Source of the DNA: Lentilitoribacter sp039986595
Lineage (GTDB): Bacteria; Pseudomonadota; Alphaproteobacteria; Rhizobiales; Rhizobiaceae
Assembly (NCBI GenBank): GCA_039986595.1
Contig: JBDWQJ010000006.1
Location: forward strand, 62,001 to 126,000
DNA: 64,000 nucleotides
Direction of reading: 5' to 3'
Shown: in pieces, positions 25,644-33,579 of the stretch
How positions within the stretch are numbered: the first letter of the stretch is position 1
Layout: each line of letters opens with the position of its first letter
The notes under the pieces: generated by a model
Seen by the model: the letters and a program-made list of their open reading frames with translations, nothing else
Database searches by the model: none
What the model was told of the DNA's origin: nothing
Made by a program: the position numbers and the translations under genes

Positions 25644-25668
25644 AAAAAGGAGGGCATCGCTGCCCTCC
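25644..25668 (-). terminator. terminator/attenuator between TAXI binder and permease
   Basis: GGAGGGCA (25649-25656) and TGCCCTCC (25661-25668) form a perfect eight-base stem with a four-base loop, followed on the minus strand by a T-run (A-run 25644-25648). It lies between the binding-protein stop and the permease start and should lower permease expression relative to the binder. Confidence 0.85.
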
Positions 25669-25687
25669 CCGTATGTGTTTAAGAGAC

Positions 25688-26656
25688 TTACTCGATCAAG
25701 CCTGCTTCTTTGTAGTATTTTGCAGCACCAGGATGTAGCGGTGCTGAAAGACCTGCTGTTGCCATCGCTTTTGGATCAAGGTTTGCAAATGCAGGGTGAA
25801 GCTTTCTAAAGTCTTCGATGTTTTCCATCACTGATTTCACAACTGTGTAAACTGCTTCATCAGAAACTGCTGTTGATGACACGAAAGTTGCACCAACACC
25901 AAATGTCATTGTGTCGCCGTCGTTACCGCGATACATGCCACCTGGAATTGTTGCTGAACGGTAGAATGGATTGTCGCCAATCAATCCTTCAACAGCGCTT
26001 CCATCAACAGTTACTAGCACACTGTCACATGCAGTTGTTGCTTCTTGAATTGAACCAGATGGGTGACCCACTGTGTAAACCATCGCATCGATTTGGTTAT
26101 CACAAAGTGCAGCTGATTGCTCAGCAGCTTTTAGCTCAGTTGCAAGAGCGAAATCGCCAGTAGTCCAACCTTTAGCGTCAAGAAGAACTTCCATTGTACC
26201 GCGTTGGCCAGAACCAGGGTTACCAATGTTTACGCGTTTACCTTTAAGATCGTCAAATGTTGAGATCCCAGCATCTGCACGTGCAACAACTGTAAATGGC
26301 TCAGGGTGAACTGAGAACACAGCGCGAAGCTCTTCAAATTTACCAGCATCGGCAAATTTTGAAGTACCGTTATAAGCGTGATACTGCCAATCTGATTGCG
26401 CAACACCGAACTCTAGCTCGCCTTCGCGAATTGTGTTGATGTTATAAACTGAACCACCTGTTGATTCTACAGAACAACGAATGCCGTGGTCTTTACGGCC
26501 TTTATTGACCAAACGACAGATCGCACCACCTGTTGGGTAGTAAACACCAGTTACACCGCCTGTACCGATTGTGATGAAGTCTTCAGCAATTGCAGATGTG
26601 CCCATCATAGAACCAAGTGCAAGTGTCGCTGTAAGTAGTTTTAACTTATTAATCAT
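25688..26656 (-). CDS. TAXI family TRAP transporter solute-binding protein
   Basis: This 322-residue periplasmic protein has a signal peptide of about 24 residues (TLALGSMMGTSAIA-ED) and the TAXI-family start FITIGTGGVTGVYYPTGGAICRLVN. The family core follows: GIRCSVESTGGSVYNINTIREGELEFGVAQSDW and RVNIGNPGSGQRGTMEVLLDA. TAXI proteins bind glutamate/glutamine-like or other small carboxylates. It is divergent from a sensor kinase/response regulator pair that may sense the same ligand. The start has CGGGAGAT upstream on the minus strand. Confidence 0.94.
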   Translation of the reverse strand: MINKLKLLTATLALGSMMGTSAIAEDFITIGTGGVTGVYYPTGGAICRLVNKGRKDHGIRCSVESTGGSVYNINTIREGELEFGVAQSDWQYHAYNGTSKFADAGKFEELRAVFSVHPEPFTVVARADAGISTFDDLKGKRVNIGNPGSGQRGTMEVLLDAKGWTTGDFALATELKAAEQSAALCDNQIDAMVYTVGHPSGSIQEATTACDSVLVTVDGSAVEGLIGDNPFYRSATIPGGMYRGNDGDTMTFGVGATFVSSTAVSDEAVYTVVKSVMENIEDFRKLHPAFANLDPKAMATAGLSAPLHPGAAKYYKEAGLIE

Positions 26657-26994
26657 TGTAATCTCCCGATTAATTAAATTCTATTTCCGCAGGTCAGTGA
26701 AGGATTTTCGATCTAGTTCTCATCTTGTAACGAGCCCGGATTCTATTATTTTGGACGCAATACTCCCTACCCTGCTTAACAAAGAGGATCACATTCGAGC
26801 AAAAAACTGTCTATACGCGTGTTTACCTATACCGATGAGAGATGTTCTAAAATTGTTTACAGACACGAAAAAGAGACTTATTGCTTAATGACAAAGTCAT
26901 ATTGATCAATAAGATATAAGACCTAATTCGTTGAAATATATATTGATTTTTGCAATTCATGAGTTGCGTATGCGTAATCAAAGGGCCGATCACA
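26657..26994. promoter_or_regulatory. divergent intergenic region, TAXI binder / histidine kinase
   Basis: This 338-base gap contains no convincing gene. It must hold promoters in both directions. The clearest structure is a nested repeat at 26877-26913: CTTATTG and CAATAAG outside, TGAC-AAA-GTCA (26889-26899) inside, overlapping a short palindrome ATTGATCAAT (26901-26910). The latter is not a proper FNR box. A 105-codon open frame here partly overlaps the TAXI signal peptide and looks spurious. Confidence 0.5.
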
Positions 26995-29307
26995 ATGAAA
27001 CTTTCACTTGGTGCAATCCTTGCAATTTGGTTATCTGGACTACAATTTATCGCCGTTCTTTCAGTGGTTTCATTTTATTTCGTCTCATCAGAACGCGTTC
27101 TATTGGACCACGCGACCACGCTTATTGGCGAAGTTGGACGAGGTTCAACAGAGCATTCTAAGGGCTTTTTGGAACCTGCGATTCGCGCGACAAAACTTGC
27201 AAAACGTCTGATTGAAAGCGACATCGTTGATAACAACAGCGCTGAACAATTGGAAAAATTGCTCTTTCAGCAAATGCAAGTTGTTCCGCAATTATCAGGG
27301 ATTTATTACGGTGATGATCAGGGTAATTTCGTCTATGTCATGCGCAGCGAAAAACACGCTGATTTTCGCACCAAACTCGTTAAACGAAACAACGGGTTTA
27401 TTTCAACCGAACTCATCTGGAGAGATGAAAATTATAATGTCACAAGACGAACAACCGACCCCACTGATAAATTCGACCCACGCGTAAGACCTTGGTATAT
27501 TGATGCGAAGGACAAAAGGAGTTTTATTTGGACAGCACCTTATATTTTCTTCTCCTCCCAAAGCCCTGGCATCACCGCTGCAACCCCGATCACCTCAGCA
27601 TCTAATCAATTTGAGGGTGTTATTGGCGTTGATATAGAAATTGAGGAAATCTCACGTTTCCTATCAGGTCTTGATATTGGTAGCTCTGGTGTTGCAATGG
27701 CATTATCGAGTGATCGAGATGTTATCGCACATCCAAATTCCAATTTCATTCGAGAAACAGATCAAGCTAATACGTTAAAATTTGTCAAGATCGACCAGAT
27801 TGAAGACCTTGTTGCAAGAGAAGCTTTTGGCAATCTCCCAAATTTTGATCAAGTTGCCGCAGAGCAAGAGATTGAAGCCGAATTTAAATATAACGATGGC
27901 AAATATGCCTCCATTTTAATCCCCGGTTCAAACCACGACCTACCATGGTCAATCGCAATTTACGCGCCCTTAAGCGACTTTATTGGCGGCATTGAGAAAA
28001 ACAGAACGCGCAATATATGGATCGCGATGTTTATTGCGATGATCACCGGTCTGATCGGGCTAAAAATTGCCAATAAGATCAACCAACCTATCCGCGATTT
28101 CGCCATAAGGGCAGGCCATGTTGCAAGTGGTAACGTTTCAAAATCCAACGCCAGTTCCCAAACCTACCCCGAACTTGAAGAAGTTAGTGAAACACTTGCA
28201 AGTGAAATTGCCCAGAGAAAAACCTTTGAGCGTATCTATGGCCTCACCTTTAGTTTGACCTCCCGTGGGATGGCACAGATATCGCCAAATGACGGACATT
28301 TCATCCGCGTCAATCAACAACTCGCGGATACGCTAGGCTATACGCTTAAAGAAATGGCTGACTTGTCCATTTTTGACATTCTTCACCCCGAAGATGTCGA
28401 TAGTTATCTCTCGTTTCAAAAAACTTTGTTTGAAGACTACGAGTACAATCAAGAAAAACGATACATACGTAAAAACGGAGAGATTATCTGGTTACAGGTC
28501 AATGCATTTTTGATCCGCGATAACAAAGGCGAGCCGATGTATGCGGTGGCAACGATTGATGACAGAACGGCTCAGAAAAAAGCTGAAACTAAAATCAATG
28601 AACTCAGCCGTGATCTATCGCACTTTGCCCGGGTGAATATGATGGGGCAAATGGCTGAGGGTTTAGCGCACGAGCTAAACCAACCATTGACCTCAATCAC
28701 TCAAAACGTTGATGCTGCACTTCTAACATTAAAAGACTTACCTGATGCTGATCCGGAGTTAATTGAGATATTAAATGACATGGATCGGCAGGCCCATCAT
28801 GGTGCAGAAATCATTCGTGCGCTTCGTGGTCTCGTTCGCAAAGATGAAGGTGAAAAATCCCAATTTGATATCAACGAATTATTGGATCAAACATTACAAT
28901 TGTTAAAACCAGAAGCCAATGAACTTGAAATTTCAATTGCACTTAAAGCACAAGACATTCCGCTCGTGTTCGGCAACAGGGTTCAGGTCGCACAAGTGAT
29001 CATGAACCTCACACGCAATGCTATTGAAGCCGTTGAAGCTTCGGGTGTGAGTGAACGTGATATTACCATCAAAACCAAGCCACAGAAGAAATTCATCGAG
29101 ATCCACGTAATTGATACAGGTCCCGGCATTGATCCTGATGTGGATCTATTTGCCCAATTTGAAAGTAGTAAACGAGACGGGATGGGTCTGGGCTTATCAC
29201 TCAGCAGAACCTTGATAGAGGCAAATGGCGGCAAGGTATGGTACGAGCCAAAAACCAAAGGGCGATCCCGCTTTTGCTTCACAATTCCAGTTGCTGTGAT
29301 AAGTTAA
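26995..29307 (+). CDS. Cache-HAMP-PAS sensor histidine kinase
   Basis: This 770-residue membrane kinase is organised as TM1 (about 7-29), a periplasmic double-Cache sensor (about 40-335, with DPRVRPWYIDA and GVIGVDIEIEEIS), TM2 (341-357), HAMP, PAS with PAC (about 411-525), HisKA with phospho-acceptor H559 (GLAHELNQPLTSI) and a HATPase domain (IMNLTRNAIEAVE, DTGPGID, GMGLGLSLSRTLIE). The H-box belongs to the FixL/DctB-like class. The ATG at 26995 has AAGGG nine bases upstream; an upstream ATG at 26950 would bury TM1. It is divergent from the TAXI binder and followed by its response regulator, so it probably senses an organic acid or amino acid outside the cell. Confidence 0.92.
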   Translation: MKLSLGAILAIWLSGLQFIAVLSVVSFYFVSSERVLLDHATTLIGEVGRGSTEHSKGFLEPAIRATKLAKRLIESDIVDNNSAEQLEKLLFQQMQVVPQLSGIYYGDDQGNFVYVMRSEKHADFRTKLVKRNNGFISTELIWRDENYNVTRRTTDPTDKFDPRVRPWYIDAKDKRSFIWTAPYIFFSSQSPGITAATPITSASNQFEGVIGVDIEIEEISRFLSGLDIGSSGVAMALSSDRDVIAHPNSNFIRETDQANTLKFVKIDQIEDLVAREAFGNLPNFDQVAAEQEIEAEFKYNDGKYASILIPGSNHDLPWSIAIYAPLSDFIGGIEKNRTRNIWIAMFIAMITGLIGLKIANKINQPIRDFAIRAGHVASGNVSKSNASSQTYPELEEVSETLASEIAQRKTFERIYGLTFSLTSRGMAQISPNDGHFIRVNQQLADTLGYTLKEMADLSIFDILHPEDVDSYLSFQKTLFEDYEYNQEKRYIRKNGEIIWLQVNAFLIRDNKGEPMYAVATIDDRTAQKKAETKINELSRDLSHFARVNMMGQMAEGLAHELNQPLTSITQNVDAALLTLKDLPDADPELIEILNDMDRQAHHGAEIIRALRGLVRKDEGEKSQFDINELLDQTLQLLKPEANELEISIALKAQDIPLVFGNRVQVAQVIMNLTRNAIEAVEASGVSERDITIKTKPQKKFIEIHVIDTGPGIDPDVDLFAQFESSKRDGMGLGLSLSRTLIEANGGKVWYEPKTKGRSRFCFTIPVAVIS

Positions 29308-29329
29308 GTTATTAAAGGAAATTTATCGC

Positions 29330-29959
29330 ATGTTTCGCATGGAAGATTTTACAATTTATATCATTGATGATGAGGAAGATATCCGCACATCTTTAACCAG
29401 ATCATTGACAAAACGCGGATATAAGGTGGAGAGCTTTTCATCAGCCGATAGTTTTTTAGAAACATATAATCGAACAATATCTGGCTGTTTACTATTAGAC
29501 TATGGCATGCCGGAAATGAACGGGCTGGAGTTGCAAAATAAGCTTATCGAGATGGAGATCTCCATCCCAATTATATTTATGACCGGACATGGGGGTATTC
29601 CCCAATCAGTACAGGCGATAAAAGCTGGAGCGATAGATTTTCTAGAAAAGCCTTTTCAACAAAAGGTTCTTTTAAAAGCCATTGATACAGCATTTGAACA
29701 AGCAATCAGTTTTAATGAAGACATTGAGAGTGCGAACGCGCTTAAAGCGAAATTTGAAACGCTGACAGCACGCGAAAAAGAAATCGCAGAATTTATCGTT
29801 CAAAACCCTGCTGACACATCGAGTAAAAATATCGGACGTCAACTGGATGTAAGTCCACGCACCGTCGATCACCATCGCGCACGCGTATTGGAAAAAATGG
29901 ATGTTACATCAGTCGCAGAACTCATCGAAAAAGCCATCAAATCCGATCTGTTTTCTTAA
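29330..29959 (+). CDS. FixJ family response regulator (LuxR-type output)
   Basis: This 209-residue protein has a receiver domain with acidic pair D13/D14, phospho-acceptor D57 (CLLLDYGMPEMNGLEL), T85 (IIFMTGHGG) and K107 (FLEKPF). A LuxR/FixJ helix-turn-helix follows at about residues 140-205 (LTAREKEIAEFIV, then SSKNIGRQLDVSPRTVDHHRARVLEKM). AAAGGAA lies upstream of the ATG. It is the cognate partner of the preceding kinase and likely activates nearby transport or catabolic genes. Confidence 0.93.
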   Translation: MFRMEDFTIYIIDDEEDIRTSLTRSLTKRGYKVESFSSADSFLETYNRTISGCLLLDYGMPEMNGLELQNKLIEMEISIPIIFMTGHGGIPQSVQAIKAGAIDFLEKPFQQKVLLKAIDTAFEQAISFNEDIESANALKAKFETLTAREKEIAEFIVQNPADTSSKNIGRQLDVSPRTVDHHRARVLEKMDVTSVAELIEKAIKSDLFS

Positions 29960-30023
29960 AGAGATGACTGCCATCATCGCCCCCCCCACAATTTAAAACA
30001 ATAACGACAGCAAAGAAATTGAA

Positions 30024-31343
30024 ATGTCACACATATTTCCAAGGCATACCAAAGCAAATATCCCCACCGTGGAAAGCGGCAAAGGTGTATATTTATACGA
30101 TACAAGCGGCAAACAATATTTCGATGGTTCCGGTGGGGCTGCAGTTTCTTGTTTAGGTCACGGCGATCAGGATGTAACCAATGCAATCAAAGCACAGCTG
30201 GATCAAATTGCCTTCGCACACACGGGGTTTTTAACGTCAAAACCCGCCGAAGAACTTGCTGACAAACTTATCGAGCTTGCTCCTGGCAACATTGATCGTG
30301 TGTATCTTGTATCGGGAGGTTCTGAGGCAGTTGAATCCGCACTAAAACTTGCTCGTCAATATTGTTGGGAACAAGGTCAAACATCAAAACGCTATTTTAT
30401 TGCCCGCAAACAAAGTTACCACGGCAACACCCTTGCAGCACTTGCAACTGGAGGCAATGAATGGCGCCGCGCACCGTTTTCTCCTTTGATGATTGAAACA
30501 AGTCATATTTCTCCATGTTTTGAATATCGCGGAAAACAAAATGATGAAACGGCAGAGCAATATGGCCAACGTGTTGCCAATGAGTTGGAAACGGAGATCA
30601 AACGTCTTGGCGCCGAAAACGTTATTGGTTTTGTCGCAGAGCCGGTTGTTGGCGCGACAGCAGGCGCTGTGCCACCAGTTAAGGGATATTTCAAACGCAT
30701 CAAAGAGATCTGCGATCAATATGGTATTTTGCTGATCTTGGATGAGGTGATGTGCGGTATGGGGCGCACCGGTTCAATGTTTGCCTGTGAGCAAGATGGA
30801 ATATCACCAGATATCATCACAATCGCAAAAGGACTTGGTGCAGGTTACCAACCCATCGGCGCCATGCTCTGCACCAAAGAAATTTATCAAACTATAGAAA
30901 CCGGATCAGGATTTTTCCAGCACGGACATACCTATCTAGGTCATCCAACTGCAGCAGCCGGATCAATTGCCGTTATAAATAAACTGGTGAAACACAAACT
31001 TGTGCAGCGCGCGCACGATATGGGGGAGAAGCTTCAATCAGCGCTAGTCGAAAAATTTGGCCAACACCCTTACATCGGAGATATTCGAGGACGTGGTTTA
31101 TTTCGCGGTATCGAATTCGTTCAAGATAGGGAAACGAAACAACCGTTTTCGTCCGACAAAGCTGTCAACAAAAAGATCAAAAAAGCTGCGTTTGAGGCAG
31201 GTCTGATTTGCTATCCGATGGGTGGTACGATAGATGGGGTTAACGGTGATCACGTACTTCTCGCACCGCCATTTATAATAGAAGACAACCATATCGACGA
31301 GATCGTCGAAAAACTTTATTTAGCCATTCAAAAGGTGCTTTGA
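30024..31343 (+). CDS. class III PLP-dependent aminotransferase
   Basis: This 439-residue omega/beta-type aminotransferase shows YDTSGKQYFDGSGGAAVSCLGH, the phosphate-binding VSGGSEAVESALKLAR, LILDEVMCGMGRTGSMFACE and the PLP lysine in DIITIAKGLGAGYQPIGAML (about residue 270). It transfers an amino group that is usually not at the alpha position (beta-alanine, GABA, taurine or polyamine-like substrates) to pyruvate or 2-oxoglutarate. It is translationally coupled to a BKACE enzyme (TGATG), which suggests that the keto product is a beta-keto acid and hence the substrate a beta-amino acid. That link is inference. Confidence 0.9.
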   Translation: MSHIFPRHTKANIPTVESGKGVYLYDTSGKQYFDGSGGAAVSCLGHGDQDVTNAIKAQLDQIAFAHTGFLTSKPAEELADKLIELAPGNIDRVYLVSGGSEAVESALKLARQYCWEQGQTSKRYFIARKQSYHGNTLAALATGGNEWRRAPFSPLMIETSHISPCFEYRGKQNDETAEQYGQRVANELETEIKRLGAENVIGFVAEPVVGATAGAVPPVKGYFKRIKEICDQYGILLILDEVMCGMGRTGSMFACEQDGISPDIITIAKGLGAGYQPIGAMLCTKEIYQTIETGSGFFQHGHTYLGHPTAAAGSIAVINKLVKHKLVQRAHDMGEKLQSALVEKFGQHPYIGDIRGRGLFRGIEFVQDRETKQPFSSDKAVNKKIKKAAFEAGLICYPMGGTIDGVNGDHVLLAPPFIIEDNHIDEIVEKLYLAIQKVL

Positions 31344-32107
31344 TGCCAAACTATTCACAACTTCCAAACATCATGGTTGCACCCAATGGCGCAAGGCGAA
31401 CTCAAGTAGATCACCCTGCTCTACCACTCTCAATTGCAGAAACTGTTGAAGTTGCAATTGCGTGTCAAAAAGCTGGCGCAGATGGTCTTCATATGCATAT
31501 TCGCGATGCGCAGGATAAACACACGTTAGACGCTGGCAAATATAGCGAAGCCCTGCATGAAATGGAAACAGCGCTACCTGATTTTTACGTCCAAATTACC
31601 ACAGAAGCGGTTGGACAATATTTGCCACAGCAACAACGCGAAGTGGTGGAAAAGGTCATGCCAAAGGCCGTGTCCATTTCAATTGCAGAAATGTTATCTG
31701 AGGGTGAAGATATTGAGGCAAAACGTTTTTATTCTTGGTGTGCAGAAAAAGAAATTTCTGTTCAACATATCGTCTACGATACCGATGATCTTGCACGTAT
31801 TGAAAAACTGTCATTGCTGAATGATAGAGCCGCTACGCAACTGCTTTTTGTACTTGGTCGCTATACGAAAAACCAACAAAGCTCACCAGATGACCTTGAT
31901 CCATTTTATAAATGGGTGACCCAACAGGATGCCAAAATCGATTGGGCCATTTGCGCGTTTGGGCAAGGTGAAACGGACTGCCTTTTAAATGCGCACAAAA
32001 AGGGAGGTAAAGTTCGGATCGGTTTTGAGAACTCTTTGTGGAATAGAGATGGATCCATTGCCAAAGACAATGCAGAACGCGTTCAAGAATATATCGCCAA
32101 TCAATAA
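31343..32107 (+). CDS. beta-keto acid cleavage enzyme (BKACE, DUF849 family)
   Basis: This 254-residue TIM-barrel protein has the zinc-binding H50-x-H52 pair (GLHMHIRDAQDKHTLD) and the C-terminal IGFENSLWNRDG segment typical of 3-keto-5-aminohexanoate cleavage enzyme relatives. Family members condense a beta-keto acid with acetyl-CoA to give acetoacetate and a new acyl-CoA. At 254 residues it is shorter than most members (270-310). The ATG at 31343 overlaps the aminotransferase stop by one base. The substrate depends on the residue pattern of the pocket and cannot be fixed here. Confidence 0.85.
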   Translation: MPNYSQLPNIMVAPNGARRTQVDHPALPLSIAETVEVAIACQKAGADGLHMHIRDAQDKHTLDAGKYSEALHEMETALPDFYVQITTEAVGQYLPQQQREVVEKVMPKAVSISIAEMLSEGEDIEAKRFYSWCAEKEISVQHIVYDTDDLARIEKLSLLNDRAATQLLFVLGRYTKNQQSSPDDLDPFYKWVTQQDAKIDWAICAFGQGETDCLLNAHKKGGKVRIGFENSLWNRDGSIAKDNAERVQEYIANQ

Positions 32108-32109
32108 TG

Positions 32110-33579
32110 TTATGCGGTTTGTTCAAACGAATTTTGCATGTTTTGCATAGACGCGGCAGCTGAACCAAACACATCACCAACACCGATTAACACAGGTTGA
32201 TCATAACCAATCTGTTCAATGCCTGAATCGATATCGCTCAAACTTCCAAACCATGTTTCTTGGTTGTCTCGCGAAATGGATGACGAGATCACAACCGGCA
32301 TTTGCCCGTTCATACCTTCATCGATAAGGCGGGTTTTTATTTGCGTAGCTGTTCTGCCACCCATATAAAAAATCGTGGTTGTTGTGTTATCAGCAACGGC
32401 AGGCCAATTCACACTTTCCGGCAACTTGCCGTGCTTACTATGGCCTGTGATAAAGCGAACAGACTGCGCATGATCACGGTGTGTTAGTGATACACCGAGC
32501 TGAGCTGCCATCGCAGACGCGGCGGTAATGCCAGGAATAATTGAAACCGGAATATTGTGTTTTTCCAGAGCACAAATTTCTTCGCCCGCTCGGCCAAATA
32601 CAGATGGATCACCCGATTTTAATCGCACTACATTTTTGCCAGACTTAGCAAACTTAAGCATCATCTCATTGATATCGTCTTGCTTGCAGCTTTCTCTGCC
32701 ACCACGCTTTCCTACAAGCATGCGTTTAGCTTCGCGGCGGGCAAGTTCTAAAACATCGGTGGAGACTAAATCATCAAACAAAATCACGTCAGCAGATTGC
32801 AGCGCGCGCATAGCCTTAATCGTCAACAATTCAGCGTCGCCTGGGCCCGCGCCAACAAGTGTCACTTTCCCAGCTTCACTGCCAGCTTTCATCCATTTGG
32901 CGTTTTTTAGTAATTGGTCTTCTGTAGAAGGCTCCACATTCTTGGAGAATGCAAGATCAACAAAATGCTCCCAAAATGCACGGCGCTCTTTACCCGGTTC
33001 AAGCAACTCATTCACGCGCGCACGGATTGACATTGCGGTTTTTGCCCAACCCTGTAACGATGTTGGTAACAAGGTATCAATTCTGCGCCGAATAGCTTGC
33101 CCCAAAATAGGAGCTGCGCCATCTGTTGAAATACTCACAATTGCGGGACTACGATTAACAATTGAACCAAACTGAAATTCGCAAAATTCGGGCATATCAA
33201 TCACATTAACTGGGACGCCCGCAGCTTTTGCAGCACAATAAAATGCTTTGGCAGCACCATCGCTTGTCATATCACCAATCGCAATTTGAGCATTATCAAA
33301 GATATCCGTCGCCCAGGGTCTTTGATACCAAATGATCTTTTCTGGATTATCTGAAATTAACGCGTCAAATTCTGCATCAAGTTCTGTGGCATATAGGTGA
33401 ACGCATGCACCAGCTGCAACGAGCAATTCACATTTCCACGCGGCCGCGTCCGAGCCACCTGCTAAAACAACCTTTTTATCTTTCAGCCTATAAAATATCG
33501 GCAAAACAGCCAGTTCGCCAATGCGTTCTGGCCGAGTTCTTTTTCGTTTATTACTCTGCGGCAAGGATCTGATTGTCAT
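32110..33579 (-). CDS. cysG: siroheme synthase CysG (trifunctional)
   Basis: This is about 489 residues. The N-terminal precorrin-2 dehydrogenase/ferrochelatase domain covers residues 20-210 (KKVVLAGGSDAAAWK, VNVIDMPEFCEFQFGSIVNR), and the C-terminal uroporphyrinogen-III methyltransferase covers about 225-475 (VTLVGAGPGDAELLTIKAM, GDPSVFGRAGEE, PGITAASAMAAQLG). It makes siroheme, the cofactor of the nitrite reductase encoded in the same operon. The dinucleotide motif GGSDAAAWK departs from the usual GGGxVAxRK, but the catalytic Asp region (AIGDM) is retained. The ATG at 33579 overlaps the nitrate reductase end; a GTG at 33591 is an alternative. It is the last gene of the nitrate operon. Confidence 0.93.
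   Translation of the reverse strand: MTIRSLPQSNKRKRTRPERIGELAVLPIFYRLKDKKVVLAGGSDAAAWKCELLVAAGACVHLYATELDAEFDALISDNPEKIIWYQRPWATDIFDNAQIAIGDMTSDGAAKAFYCAAKAAGVPVNVIDMPEFCEFQFGSIVNRSPAIVSISTDGAAPILGQAIRRRIDTLLPTSLQGWAKTAMSIRARVNELLEPGKERRAFWEHFVDLAFSKNVEPSTEDQLLKNAKWMKAGSEAGKVTLVGAGPGDAELLTIKAMRALQSADVILFDDLVSTDVLELARREAKRMLVGKRGGRESCKQDDINEMMLKFAKSGKNVVRLKSGDPSVFGRAGEEICALEKHNIPVSIIPGITAASAMAAQLGVSLTHRDHAQSVRFITGHSKHGKLPESVNWPAVADNTTTTIFYMGGRTATQIKTRLIDEGMNGQMPVVISSSISRDNQETWFGSLSDIDSGIEQIGYDQPVLIGVGDVFGSAAASMQNMQNSFEQTA

Noticed and set aside
26571..26888. 105-codon frame between the TAXI gene and the kinase
   Set aside because: It starts antisense inside the TAXI signal peptide and has no homology-like features. 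The region is better explained as a divergent promoter region.
26901..26910. FNR/FixK box
   Set aside because: ATTGATCAAT lacks the four-base spacer of TTGAT-N4-ATCAA, so it is only a short palindrome.
32528..33175. 215-codon open frame on the plus strand
   Set aside because: It is antisense to cysG; serine/proline-rich and without recognisable features.
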